Shown here: one piece after another, positions 54,461-63,586 of the stretch | How positions within the stretch are numbered: position 1 is the stretch's first letter | Layout of the letters: each line of letters starts with the position of its first letter | Origin: Hymenobacter cellulosilyticus | GTDB lineage: Bacteria > Bacteroidota > Bacteroidia > Cytophagales > Hymenobacteraceae | Direction of reading: 5' to 3' | Assembly (NCBI RefSeq): GCF_022919215.1 | Contig: NZ_CP095046.1 | Location: 3,338,501-3,402,500, forward strand | Length of the DNA stretch: 64,000 nucleotides | The notes under the pieces: generated by a model | Seen by the model: the letters and a program-made list of their open reading frames with translations, nothing else | Told to the model about the DNA's origin: nothing | The model's database searches: none | Program-made: the position numbers and the translations under genes

Positions 54461-55786
54461 TCAGGAGTCGAGCCACTGACCGAGCAGGCGCAGGGCCCGT
54501 TGCTGGCTGCGGCCTTCGTCGGGCGTGCCCAGCGTGGCGTTGTAATAGGCGGCGCGCTGGTAGAGGTCGGCGGGCTTGTGCTGCCGGTAACGGTTCAGCA
54601 GCGTGGCTAGCTCGGGCAGCGTATCGGCCCGTTCTACTAGCCCGCGGGCCACGTAGCCATAGTAATCATCAGCCACGCCGTGGGTGCCGAAGCGGAAGTA
54701 CAGGCTTACCACGTTCAGCAGGGTGGCTTCGAGGTGGGTGCTGGTGTCGGCGGCAATCAGGGCATCCTGCTCTCCCAGAAACTCGAAGACGTTCTGCCGA
54801 CGGGCATCGGAAAAGCGCAGCTGCGGGTGCCGCTGGGCCAGAAAGCCGAAGTCGCGCCGGTCGCCGGGGTGGGGGCGCAGGGTGAAGGTCAGGTCCGGGA
54901 ATTTACTCAGCAGGTAATCTACGGCGGCCGCAATGGCAGCAGTTTCATCCAGCGTATTAATAGCCAGGCCCACACGCCGCACGGCCGGGCTCTGGTTTTT
55001 CTGCTGCAGGAAGGCATCAGCCTTCGGCATACCCACCAGCTCGACGCGGCCGTGCACGGGGCCGCACTGCCGGTACTTGTCCAGCGCGTCCTGGCCTTCG
55101 AGCAGACTCAGGTCGAAGCCCAGGGGTGGGAAGTTGGTGCTTACGCTGGCGTGCTGCACGTAGGCCGTAGGCACCCCGCAGGCCCAGGCGGCCAGCAGCA
55201 GGGCCCGGGCATCGTCGTTGTGGTCGTTGGCAAAGACAATGGCCCGGGGTTGGTAGTGGCGCAAAGCCCGCACGTACACTTCGTAGTAGCCGATGGCGTT
55301 GAAGACCAGGTCGAAAAAGCGCCAGGCCCGCCGGCCCTCGGTTTGGGCTAGGCCCAGTAAGACCAGCGGAAACTGCCAGTAGTAAAGAAGCTTGCGCCGC
55401 AAGGAAAGCCGGTTCACCGCTGCGTTATACCGCCCGATTTCCTTGCTCTGCCCGGCCACCAGCACGCTGTCCGGCCGGGCCTCCCGGATAAAGCGCAGGG
55501 CCTCGTAGTTGTTCTGGCTCACCACGTACAGCCACACCGCACCCTGTAGCTGCTCGGGGTTGCGGATGGGCCGAAACACGTTGCCCACCAGACGCAGAGC
55601 TGCGTAGCCGGCTATTTTGAGCAGGCGGCGTAGGGGATTGGGTGGGGAAATCTTGGCCAGCAGATGCGCCGGGAAGGAGGCAAAATGGTTGGTAAAGCGG
55701 GCGTAGAGAATATCCCGAAACCGCTCGGACAACTGCTGCTTCATCCCAGTAGCAACTGTAGCCGTCTGATTCTTGAGGTTAGCCAA
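54461..55786 (-). CDS. GT-B-like glycosyltransferase/capsule-type protein
   Basis: 441 residues. Possible start MANLKNQTATVATGMKQQLS; a second Met lies 14 codons later. VWLYVVSQNNYEALRFIREA, IVFANDHNDDARALLLAAWA, VQHASVSTNFPPLGFDLSLL, VGLAINTLDETAAIAAAVDY, FTLRPHPGDRRDFGFLAQRH and LIAADTSTHLEATLLNVVSL are the segments of a two-domain GT-B fold like those of CDP-glycerol and capsule transferases. In this operon it may transfer pseudaminic acid; donor and acceptor are not shown by sequence. Confidence 0.7.
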   Translation of the reverse strand: MANLKNQTATVATGMKQQLSERFRDILYARFTNHFASFPAHLLAKISPPNPLRRLLKIAGYAALRLVGNVFRPIRNPEQLQGAVWLYVVSQNNYEALRFIREARPDSVLVAGQSKEIGRYNAAVNRLSLRRKLLYYWQFPLVLLGLAQTEGRRAWRFFDLVFNAIGYYEVYVRALRHYQPRAIVFANDHNDDARALLLAAWACGVPTAYVQHASVSTNFPPLGFDLSLLEGQDALDKYRQCGPVHGRVELVGMPKADAFLQQKNQSPAVRRVGLAINTLDETAAIAAAVDYLLSKFPDLTFTLRPHPGDRRDFGFLAQRHPQLRFSDARRQNVFEFLGEQDALIAADTSTHLEATLLNVVSLYFRFGTHGVADDYYGYVARGLVERADTLPELATLLNRYRQHKPADLYQRAAYYNATLGTPDEGRSQQRALRLLGQWLDS

Positions 55787-56482
55787 TGTGGCGAATCAGC
55801 ATAAAGGCCTCAGCCAGCGGTTGCCCGATAACCACACCCCAGCGCTGAGCCTGAATGCGTAGAGCTTCGGGAGAGCGGGGATGGGGATAGGCCCGTTTCT
55901 CAAATTCATAGGCTTCCATTCCCGCAATCTTGGCGGCCAGATCTTCCTCCGAAACAGCTAGAAAGAAGTTCGGCAGAAATGGGTTCGGGTAGTTGGCCGC
56001 CTGCCATTCTGTGGAGGAGGGCGTCTCGCAGGCAATAATGGTGCGCATGGGCTCCCCGGCAGGGGTCGGGTGCCGGTAATAACCGCTTCGAAGGTCCGCC
56101 GATGGTCAATGTTCGTGTCGCCGCCGTGGTGGGTGAAGATGATGTCAGGCTGAAACTCTTCCTTCTCCTGCTCCACCACTTTCACTAGGTCCAGTAAGTC
56201 GACGGAATCGAAGCGGTTGTCGGCAAAGTCGTAGATGCCGGTGGATGAGTAGCCAATGGCCTCGGCCGCGCGCTGAATGTTGCTGCGGTGCACGCTCAGT
56301 TCAGCGGCCCACTTTTCGGGGTCACGCACGGTGGCGCGGGACGTAATACCTTCCCCTAGAATAACGGCCCGGGCTGTGCAGCCCTGCTGATGCACCAAGC
56401 GGTGAATAGTGGCTCCCAGGCCTAGGAGCTCGTCGTCGGGGTGGGCTACTACCACCAGCACCTTCTTGTTACTCCACTCCAT
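55779..56482 (-). CDS. PIG-L family deacetylase (one frameshift)
   Basis: 234 residues after restoration. Zinc motif VVVAHPDDELLGLGATIHRL (His, Asp-Asp), FTHHGGDTNIDHRRTFEAVI (second zinc His), then, after adding one G in GGGG near 56060, RPLPGEPMRTIIACETPSST. LmbE/PIG-L enzymes remove N-acetyl groups from sugars. Overlaps the genes on both sides (8 and 14 bp), so co-translated. In this operon it may deacetylate an acetamido-sugar, with the hexapeptide acyltransferase re-acylating it (inference). Confidence 0.88.
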
Positions 56483-57416
56483 CAGGGTCAGGGGAAATGG
56501 CCAGCAGGCGGCAGTATTCTTCGGGCAAAACGGAGGAGAATGGCTGGCCGGTGTAAAACTTGATACCCCGGCGACGTAGAAAGTCCCGGAAATCTTCCTC
56601 TACCACCGTAAAGGCGCCCTGGGTTTTCATTGTGTCCAAGTAAAAAACCACCTCGTTGCAGCGCAGCTCCGCAGTAGCCGGCTCATAGGATACGCGCACA
56701 TCCAGCTGCTTGTAGGCGGCCAGTTGCTCATAATCAGCGACGATGCGCTGCACCAGTTGCTCGTTGCGAGCCGGGTCGTGGCTGGGGTAATAATTTTCTT
56801 TCAGGACCTTAACTGGAATGCCGCCTGCTAGGCAGCCATCCGGAAGGTCTTTGTTAATCAAAGAGTTGGTGCCAATTACCACGTTGTTGCCGATGCGGCG
56901 GTTGGGCAATACGGTTGATTTGGCGGGCAGCCATACTTTGTTGCCAATACTTACGGGCCCAAAATCGGCGGGGAAACCTTCCAGAATCGGGAGGTAGGAG
57001 CCGTGGGTCCACACGGCTACGTCTTCGCCGATGCCGACGTACTCGCCAATGCTGATGGCGTGGTTAACGTTGAGCGTAATCCGGGCACAAATCATGGAAT
57101 ACGACCCTACTTGCAAGTGAGCATCCTCGCTGAACTTGCCGCCGTGCCCTACTACTACATTGGAATCCCAATAGACATACTCTCCTATGTGAATAGTGCG
57201 GGCCGTCAGGCTGTTATGGCTGCCAAAGATGGTCAGGTTGCCAATGGTCAGCTCCTTACCAATGAGAAACGTGTTGTTGGCACCCAGCGTCACATTGTCG
57301 CCAATAACGCAGGAGGTGGCCCGAATAGTAGTATTGGGCCCAATGCGGAAGTTGCTGCCAATTGAAAGGGAATCGGCAATAATGTAGCTTCCGTTGTCGA
57401 ATTTCCGGATTTCCAT
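56469..57416 (-). CDS. Left-handed beta-helix acyltransferase with ~100-residue extra domain
   Basis: 315 residues. Residues 1-215 are hexapeptide-repeat text: SLSIGSNFRIGPNTTIRATS, CVIGDNVTLGANNTFLIGKE, VYWDSNVVVGHGGKFSE, SIGEYVGIGEDVAVWTHGSY, VLPNRRIGNNVVIGTNSLIN, GGIPVKVLKENYYP. The final 100 residues (LAAYKQLDVRVSYEPATAEL, FRDFLRRRGIKFYTGQPFSS) form a different domain I do not know. It probably transfers an acyl group to a nonulosonic acid or precursor. 45 bp after pseI. Confidence 0.85.
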   Translation of the reverse strand: MEIRKFDNGSYIIADSLSIGSNFRIGPNTTIRATSCVIGDNVTLGANNTFLIGKELTIGNLTIFGSHNSLTARTIHIGEYVYWDSNVVVGHGGKFSEDAHLQVGSYSMICARITLNVNHAISIGEYVGIGEDVAVWTHGSYLPILEGFPADFGPVSIGNKVWLPAKSTVLPNRRIGNNVVIGTNSLINKDLPDGCLAGGIPVKVLKENYYPSHDPARNEQLVQRIVADYEQLAAYKQLDVRVSYEPATAELRCNEVVFYLDTMKTQGAFTVVEEDFRDFLRRRGIKFYTGQPFSSVLPEEYCRLLAISPDPDGVE

Positions 57417-57461
57417 AGCCGTGAAGGTAGTAAATCAGATGAGCTGGATGCTGGAACCGAC

Positions 57462-58513
57462 CTAGAGTACTTCCCAGGTGAGGGCCGTACCGCGCCGGAT
57501 AGCCTGACGCACGGGCCGGCCCAGTACTTCCGGCAAGTAATGCGGTGCCAGGCCGTGTCCGGGGCGGATAACGCGGATATTGTCACTCGTTAGCACGTCG
57601 CCGGGAGCCAAGTCCTCTACCACGTAGATAGAGCGGCGGAACCCCAACGACTTTTTCTCAGCTTCGGTCGGACCATAAAAGACGGTGCCCAAGGCCTGCT
57701 GGGCTTGCCGGCATTCCTGTACGAGGCGCTGCATTTCATCCGGCTCCATCGAAAAGGAGGAGTCGGGGCCACCATCGGCTCGCCGGATAGTAAGGTGCTT
57801 TTCAATAACCGTAGCGCCGAGCACCGTAGCTGCCACGCTGACACCCGTGCCCATCGTATGGTCAGAAAGACCTACCTGGCAGCCAAACATAGCCCGCAGG
57901 TGGGGAATAGTCTGCAGGTTGGTGTTGTGGGGCTGGGCCGGATAAGTGCTGGTGCATTTGAGCAGTACCAACTGCTCGTTGCCTTCCTCTTCCCGCACGA
58001 TGCGCACCATCCGTTCCAGATCGGCCAGATCGGCCATGCCGGTGGAAATAATAACGGGTTTGCCCGTGCGCGCCGCCCGGCGGATCAGGTCGGGCCAGTT
58101 GTTTTCAAAGGAGGCAATCTTGTAGGCCGGGCAGTTCAGGCTTTCCAGAAAGTCAATGGCTTCCACAGAAAAAGGCGAGCTGAAGCCGACCATGCCCCGC
58201 TCGGCGGCGCGGGCAAAAATAGGCGCGTGCCATTCGAAGGGCGTATGATTGGTAGTGTACAACTCGTAGAGCGACTGGCCTTCCCAGTCGTCATTGGCCC
58301 CGCGCACGATGAAGTCGGGCTCCCGGCTGTCGAGCGTCAGCATGTCGGGCGTGCTGGTTTGAATCTTCAGACCCTGGCAGCCCGCGTCAGCCGCCGCGTC
58401 TACAATTGCCAAGGCTTTTTCCAGGGACTGCCCGTGGTTGCCCGACATTTCGGCGATAATAAACGGGGGTGGCCGGCGCCAATCTGGTGGTTGCCCAGGA
58501 GTATATTTTGCAT
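57462..58513 (-). CDS. pseI: Pseudaminic acid synthase (one frameshift)
   Basis: 350 residues after restoration. Condenses 2,4-diacetamido-2,4,6-trideoxy-L-altrose with phosphoenolpyruvate. NeuB-like TIM barrel (AEMSGNHGQSLEKALAIVDA, GLKIQTSTPDMLTLDSREPD, SSPFSVEAIDFLESLNCPAY, IASFENNWPDLIRRA, LLKCTSTYPA, GLSDHTMG, IEKHLTIRRADGGPDSSFSM) and a SAF antifreeze-like C-terminus (RRSIYVVEDLAPGDVLTSDN, RPGHGLAPHYL). The DGGPDSSFS and GGxxDWEGQSLYEL text favour PseI over NeuB/LegI. One C restored near 58467 gives GHPPFIIAEM. Confidence 0.93.
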
Positions 58514-58522
58514 TGCGGTAAA

Positions 58523-60010
58523 TCAGGAAAAGTCGGCGGAAGCTACTGCCAGCCGAAATACTTCATAGGTGTCGTTGTGCAGCTGAACGGCGGCAAGTTG
58601 GGCAAAACCCAGCCGCTGAAACACGCGGCAGGAGGGAAGGTTGCTGGCTTTTACTTGCCCTTCCAGCGCCCACTGTCCGGGTTTGTCGCGCCGAAGCTGG
58701 CCCAGTGCCCGGCGCAGCAGCGCCACGCCAAGGCCCCGGCCCCGGTAGGCGGTAGCTACGGAGTAATCAATAGTGCCTACGGAGTCGCTAAACTCAATGC
58801 GCACTTGACCCACGGCCGTGCCTTCCCGCTCAAAAATATAGAGAAATGAGTCAGGGTCAGTTAAGCGGCGCGTAAACCACTGGAGGTGAGTAGGCCACTC
58901 AATGGGAGCGGAGTGAATAGCATTGCGCCGCACCTCCGGGTCGTTGGCCCAGGTAAAGTACTGCTGGGCATCCTCGGTCCGGGCCCGGCGCACGCCAAGC
59001 TGGGAAGCGGCGTATAGCTCCGAAAAGGCCCGCTGAAACCGGTAAGCAGCCTGTCCATCAAATACCTGACGCTGCCTTTGCCGCCCGGCAAGCGCCAGTG
59101 CAGCTAACTCAGGCTCAGGTAGCTGTGCCAAGGTAGAATAAGGAAAGGCCAAACCGGTTTCGGTCAGGAAGTTCAGCAGCTGCCGCTGATTATCGGCAAT
59201 GGGGTGTAGAAACAGCAGGCCGCCCACAGCGCAGCACTCGTAGGCCATGCCGCTGGGCGGGCAAACGTGAATACCACAGCTTTGCAGTAAGGCGGCCATT
59301 TGCTCGGCCGGTAGCGCGTGGTGCAGCCTTACCTGGTCTTGGTTTTGGGCATATTGCTGCAGGCTGGCTTGGTGAGGATACGCAGCGCCGGTTACTACGT
59401 CAACGGCTTTGGCTGGAAACAGCAGCTGCATCTGTTGGAGCAGGGCCAAGGTATGGTTTTCCGGGTCGGCCCCGCCCATGTTCAAGAAGATACGCTGCGT
59501 ATCGGGCTGGGTAACGGCAGTTCGCGTAGCTTCTTGGAAAGGGCGCCGGAGCAAGGCGTAGGCTGGGCCCAGGCAAAGCTGGGCACCGGGCACATGCCGG
59601 TATGCTTCCGGCTGTATCCCACCAGCCTGGTTGATAATCAGGTCGGCCCAAATGTAGTGGTTCACTAAATCGTCCAGGCAAACCACTGGTTGGCCCTGCA
59701 GCCACAGGGTTTGGGCGTAGCGGGGGCTGAAATGGTAGCCGTCCAGCACAACAATATCGGTAGGCGTGAGCTGTTGCCGCAACCACGCTATTTCCTGGGT
59801 TTCGTTCAGTCCTTCCGGTACCAGCCACGTCTGAAGGCAGCTTTGCTCAATTTGGCTCTGCACGTTTTCCCCGGGCTGCCGAATAACGAATATGGTTTCG
59901 AAATCAGGCTGCAGCATGTCTGCCAGGGCAAGGCAGCGCACGACGTGGCCCAGGCCCATGCGGGCGTCGCCATCGGCTCGGAAAATAACGCGCGGGCGGA
60001 CAAAAGACAT
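58523..60010 (-). CDS. pseG: PseG nucleotide-sugar hydrolase fused to a PseH-like GNAT acetyltransferase
   Basis: 495 residues. Residues 1-330: PseG (UDP-2,4-diacetamido-2,4,6-trideoxy-L-altrose hydrolase), with RADGDARMGLGHVVRCLALA, VVLDGYHFSPRYAQTLW, LDDLVNHYIWADLIINQAGG, CLGPAYALLRRPF, FLNMGGADPENHT, HVCPPSGMAYECCAVG. Residues 340-495: GNAT domain (GVRRARTEDAQQYFTWANDP, VGQVRIEFSDSVGTIDYSVA, YRGRGLGVALLRRALGQLR), probably the PseH step that N-acetylates the 4-amino group. Joining two successive pathway enzymes is plausible. Starts overlap the pseF stop by one base. Confidence 0.92.
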   Translation of the reverse strand: MSFVRPRVIFRADGDARMGLGHVVRCLALADMLQPDFETIFVIRQPGENVQSQIEQSCLQTWLVPEGLNETQEIAWLRQQLTPTDIVVLDGYHFSPRYAQTLWLQGQPVVCLDDLVNHYIWADLIINQAGGIQPEAYRHVPGAQLCLGPAYALLRRPFQEATRTAVTQPDTQRIFLNMGGADPENHTLALLQQMQLLFPAKAVDVVTGAAYPHQASLQQYAQNQDQVRLHHALPAEQMAALLQSCGIHVCPPSGMAYECCAVGGLLFLHPIADNQRQLLNFLTETGLAFPYSTLAQLPEPELAALALAGRQRQRQVFDGQAAYRFQRAFSELYAASQLGVRRARTEDAQQYFTWANDPEVRRNAIHSAPIEWPTHLQWFTRRLTDPDSFLYIFEREGTAVGQVRIEFSDSVGTIDYSVATAYRGRGLGVALLRRALGQLRRDKPGQWALEGQVKASNLPSCRVFQRLGFAQLAAVQLHNDTYEVFRLAVASADFS

Positions 60011-60753
60011 TACGCTTTCTTTTGCTCAACGTGGGCATTCAGGGCCACCAATTCGGGGTGGCTTTCCAGCACGGTTATCAACTGGGAAGTTGAAAGGTAC
60101 TGAGCCTGATACTGTTCAATCAGCACTCTAATGAGCTCAAAGTCGTCGGCGGTGTCTACCGTGAGACGGTAATGGCTTGCATCGGGCGTGCGGGTGATAT
60201 GCTGAAACTCGACGCTGCCCGAGCGGTTCTGATGAATGTAGGGCGTCACATGCTCCCGGTCGCTGGGCAGCGTGGACTCTTGAAAAGCCTTATTCAGTAG
60301 CTCCCGTGAGAAAATCTCGAAGTCGAGGCCCCGGGGAAAAGTCCGTTCTAGCACGTTCGATAGGTAGAGCCGCGGGTTGGCCAGTCGAATGTATTCGGCT
60401 ATTCCCTCACCAATAAGCTGGCCGTCCAGCAACGGGCAGTCGGAAGTCACGCGCACAATGATGTCTAAATCATGTTCCTGCGCGCAGGTCCAATAGCGGC
60501 TCAACACATCCTCTTCACTGCCGCGCGTTAGGGGAATACCGGCCTGAGCCGCAAAATCGGCTAGTGGATTGTCGGTAGCCTTATTGGTTATAGCCAGAAA
60601 AACTGGCTGCCCGGCTGCACGCAGGTGGTCCAGATGGTAGTGGAGCAGCGGTTGGCCAGCAATGGGTTGCAGTACCTTGCCCGGCAGGCGACTACTGGTC
60701 ATGCGGGCCTGGGAAATAATGCCGACACGTGGCAGGGAAGGAAACCCGCTCAT
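60010..60753 (-). CDS. pseF: Pseudaminic acid cytidylyltransferase / SpsF-type
   Basis: 247 residues. Start chosen at MSGFPSLPRVGIISQARMTS, 4 bp after the pseC stop, over an in-frame ATG 12 codons upstream inside pseC. Nucleotidyltransferase signature QARMTSSRLPGKVLQPIAGQ, DNPLADFAAQAGI, RGSEEDVLSRYW, VRVTSDCPLLDG, RGLDFEIFSRELLNKAF, HYRLTVDTADDFELIRVLI. Activates pseudaminic acid as CMP-Pse. The SpsF subgroup acts on other sugars, so the role rests on operon position. Confidence 0.88.
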   Translation of the reverse strand: MSGFPSLPRVGIISQARMTSSRLPGKVLQPIAGQPLLHYHLDHLRAAGQPVFLAITNKATDNPLADFAAQAGIPLTRGSEEDVLSRYWTCAQEHDLDIIVRVTSDCPLLDGQLIGEGIAEYIRLANPRLYLSNVLERTFPRGLDFEIFSRELLNKAFQESTLPSDREHVTPYIHQNRSGSVEFQHITRTPDASHYRLTVDTADDFELIRVLIEQYQAQYLSTSQLITVLESHPELVALNAHVEQKKA

Positions 60754-60757
60754 AAAC

Positions 60758-61909
60758 TTAGCGCTGAACAAACTCCTGAATGCAGGCAATAACGTAGGCC
60801 TGTTGCTCGTCTGTCAGGGACGGAAACAGCGGAATGCTCAGGCACTGCGCATAGTAGGCTTCCGCCTTGGGGAAGTCGCCGAACTGCCAGCCAAGCTCCT
60901 GGTAGAAAGGCATGGTATGCACCGGGATATAATGAACTTGGGCAAAAATCTGCTTCTCGCGCAGGAAATCGTATAGCCCTTTCCGGTCTGGCACCTGAAT
61001 AACATACAAGTGATACGCGTGGCCGGGCGCCCCGGCCAGGGGCGTTACAGCAGGCATAGTGGCAAAAACTTCGTCGTACCGGGCTGCCAGCTGCCGGCGC
61101 CGGACCAAACCTTCATCGGCGCGCTCCAGTTGACTGATACCCAAAGCCGTGAGCATATCGGGCATGCGGTAGTTGTAACCTAGAAGCTGCATTTCCATGT
61201 ACCAGCCACCATCGTTGCGGTGCATTTTGGCAGGGTCCTTCGTGATACCGTGAGTGCGCAGCATCAGCAGCTTCTCGTACAGAACCGGGTCGTTAGTGGT
61301 AATCATGCCGCCTTCGCCAGTGGCAATATGCTTGACGGGATGAAAGGAGAAAATAGCCAGATCAGCAAACTTTCCGTTGCCGCAGCGCTGCTGTTGGCCT
61401 TGCGAATCGGTGAAGTATGCGCCCGGAGCGTGGCAGGAATCTTCAATTATCCATAGGCCAAACTCATCCGCCAAAGCCCGGGCCTGCTCCAGGTCCACGG
61501 CCAGGCCGGCGAAATCCACGGGAATAAGACCGTGAAAGTAGCCCTTGGGTTGGCTTTCCAACAGGCGTCGAACCTGTTGCAGGTCCAGCAGGCCCGTAAC
61601 CGGGTCGATGTCGGCGAAGTAGACCTCCCCGCCGCAGTACAACACGCAGTTAGCCGAGGCGGCGAAAGTGATGGGCGTAGTGATAACGCGGTGGCCGGGC
61701 TGCACATTCAGGGCCAGGGCGCACAGGTGCAGGGCCGCCGTGCCGTTGGCTACGGCCACCGCATAGCTTGACCCGATATAGGAAGCAAACTTCTGTTCAA
61801 ACTCCGCCACTTTAGGCCCCTGCGTCAGGTAGTCGGACTGCAGGGTTTCGGTAACGGCCTGGATATCGGCTTCAGTAATGTGCTGGCGGCCGTAGGGAAT
61901 TGGAAGCAT
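60758..61909 (-). CDS. pseC: UDP-4-amino-4,6-dideoxy-N-acetyl-L-altrosamine transaminase
   Basis: 383 residues. Start at MLPIPYGRQHITEADIQAVT. PLP aminotransferase of the DegT fold: YAVAVANGTAALHLCALALN, VITTPITFAASANCVLYCGG, VDFAGLAVDLEQ, EDSCHAPGAYF, Schiff-base Lys in FSFHPVKHIATGEGGMI, then LGYNYRMPDMLTALGISQLE. Transaminates the 4-keto product of PseB. First gene of the operon running leftward. Confidence 0.93.
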   Translation of the reverse strand: MLPIPYGRQHITEADIQAVTETLQSDYLTQGPKVAEFEQKFASYIGSSYAVAVANGTAALHLCALALNVQPGHRVITTPITFAASANCVLYCGGEVYFADIDPVTGLLDLQQVRRLLESQPKGYFHGLIPVDFAGLAVDLEQARALADEFGLWIIEDSCHAPGAYFTDSQGQQQRCGNGKFADLAIFSFHPVKHIATGEGGMITTNDPVLYEKLLMLRTHGITKDPAKMHRNDGGWYMEMQLLGYNYRMPDMLTALGISQLERADEGLVRRRQLAARYDEVFATMPAVTPLAGAPGHAYHLYVIQVPDRKGLYDFLREKQIFAQVHYIPVHTMPFYQELGWQFGDFPKAEAYYAQCLSIPLFPSLTDEQQAYVIACIQEFVQR

Positions 61910-61981
61910 GGAAAGGGGAAAAGGCAAAGCACGCAAGTTGCTAAAAACGCGCGCAAGTGGAAAGAGTGGCCGAGAAACTGC

Positions 61982-61989
61982 TACTTTTG
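61982..61989 (+). promoter_or_regulatory. Promoter -7 box for the T9SS-sorted protein gene
   Basis: TACTTTTG, 80 bp before the ATG at 62070; matches TAnnTTTG. The 160-bp gap between it and pseC also must hold the divergent pseC promoter, for which I see no clear box. Confidence 0.45.
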
Positions 61990-62069
61990 TTTGGTATACT
62001 GCACAAGCTTATTTAACAGCTGGTTCGTCTACTCTCCTCAATAATTATTCATCATTTCACTGCTCTTTA

Positions 62070-63514
62070 ATGAATCACATCTACAAAGGAACACTATTGT
62101 TTCTGGCCTGTTTGGCTTCGAACGTACTTCCGGCTCGTGCTCAGGCGCAAAAGGAAGTCAGCAACTGGTATTTTGGCAACCAAGCGGGCGTTAGTTTTGC
62201 TGCTCCTACTCCCGTCGCTACCACAGGAGCTGGCATGACCTCCTACGAGGGCAGTGCCTGTATTTCTGACGCCGCTGGTCAGGTGCTGATGTACAGCAAT
62301 GGCGAACAAATTTGGGATGCCAGCCATCAGGTGATGCCTAATGGCAACAGCCTTGGGGACATAATTCGTCTTCGCAGGCCGCTCTGATTTTGCGCGCTCC
62401 AGGAAACAGCAACTCTTTGTATTACCTGTTTACGGTGGATGCCATCGACAACAATATGGTCGGAGGCCTACGCTACTCTATTATTGATATGTCCCTACGT
62501 GGGGGCCTAGGCGATGTGACGGCCACAAAATCGGTGCGTCTGCCTACTCCTACCCTAACCGGAAAGGTAACGGAGAAGCTGACTGCTGCTCTACACAGCA
62601 ATGGCCGCGATTACTGGGTAGTCGTGCATGGTTGGCAATCCAATGTTTTCTACAGTTTCCTGCTTTCCCCTACTGGCATTAGCACCACGCCGGTAGCTAG
62701 CATTGCCGGCCCGGTACACCAAGGGGGCGGCAGCTTCTTCGGGGCCGCTAATGCCGTAGGGTACATGCGCATCTCGCCGAATGGTGCCAAACTGGCTTTG
62801 GCCCAGCGGGATTCCCAGTTCGAGCTGTACGATTTTAGTAATTCGACGGGCTCAGTATCGAATTATATGTCGCTGCAGGGTTCCAACTACTTGCGTTACG
62901 GCATTGAATTCTCACCCGACAACTCTCGGCTATATACCACCTCCTATTCGGATGGTGGTTACGACACAAGCGTTGATCAATTCAACCTGGTGGCAGTAGG
63001 TGCCTCGGCAATTCAAAACTCCCGCCAAACCATAGCTTCCATTTCCGGCTTGTGCGTTGCCATACAAGCAGCGCCAAACGGTAAGCTTTACCTTTCGGCT
63101 TTAAATAAAAACTATCTGAGTTCGATAGAACAGCCAAATCTATTGGGGAACTCTGCTGGTTTTAGAACAAACAGCGTTTCCCTTGGGCAACGTGTTGGAC
63201 AAAATGGCCTGCCCAACTTCCCCAATGCCGTCAGTTCAGTTGTAGCCTCCACCACGGCCCAGCTAAGCGCCGCTACGAGCCTGACTCCGAATCCTGCCCG
63301 CGCCCAGGTAACGCTGACCTTGCCGGCAACTATGGCAAAGCAGTCGGTTGAAGTTGACTTTATCAACGTGTTGGGGCAGATAGTCGCCCACGAGGCACGT
63401 CCCAGCGCGGCTTCCCCGTTGACGTTCTCACTGGCCCAGCTGGCGCAGGGTGTGTACACGGTGCGCATCAGTAGTGCCGCGGGCATTGCCAGCAAGAAAC
63501 TGGTGGTGGAATAA
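62070..63514 (+). CDS. T9SS-secreted protein with C-terminal sorting domain (one frameshift)
   Basis: 481 residues after restoration. Signal peptide MNHIYKGTLLFLACLASNVL...ARAQ; N-terminal text SNWYFGNQAGVSF and YEGSACISDAAGQVLMYSNG is that of the Bacteroidota WD40-like/SdiA-like beta-propeller secreted proteins; GYMRISPNGAKLALAQRD repeats propeller blades; the last 85 residues are a type A sorting domain (SLTPNPARAQVTLTLPATMA, VDFINVLGQIVAHEA, LSFSLAQLAQGVYTV-like FSLAQLAQGVYTVRI, SKKLVVE). One G restored near 62363 gives LGGHNSSSQAALILRAPG. Oriented against the pse genes and lying between pseB and pseC. Confidence 0.88.
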
Positions 63515-63527
63515 GCGAAACTCAATC

Positions 63528-63573
63528 ATTCATAAAAAAGGCTCCGCAGCACTGCGGAGCCTTTTTTATGAAT
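63528..63573. terminator. Bidirectional hairpin terminator
   Basis: 22-bp perfect stem ATTCATAAAAAAGGCTCCGC... (63528-63549 with 63552-63573); lies between the convergent T9SS gene and pseB. Confidence 0.9.
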
Positions 63574-63586
63574 AATCAGAAGCTAC

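Noticed and set aside
52962..54479. 505-codon plus-strand open frame
   Set aside because: Antisense of the deacetylase-like gene, which has real motifs on the other strand.
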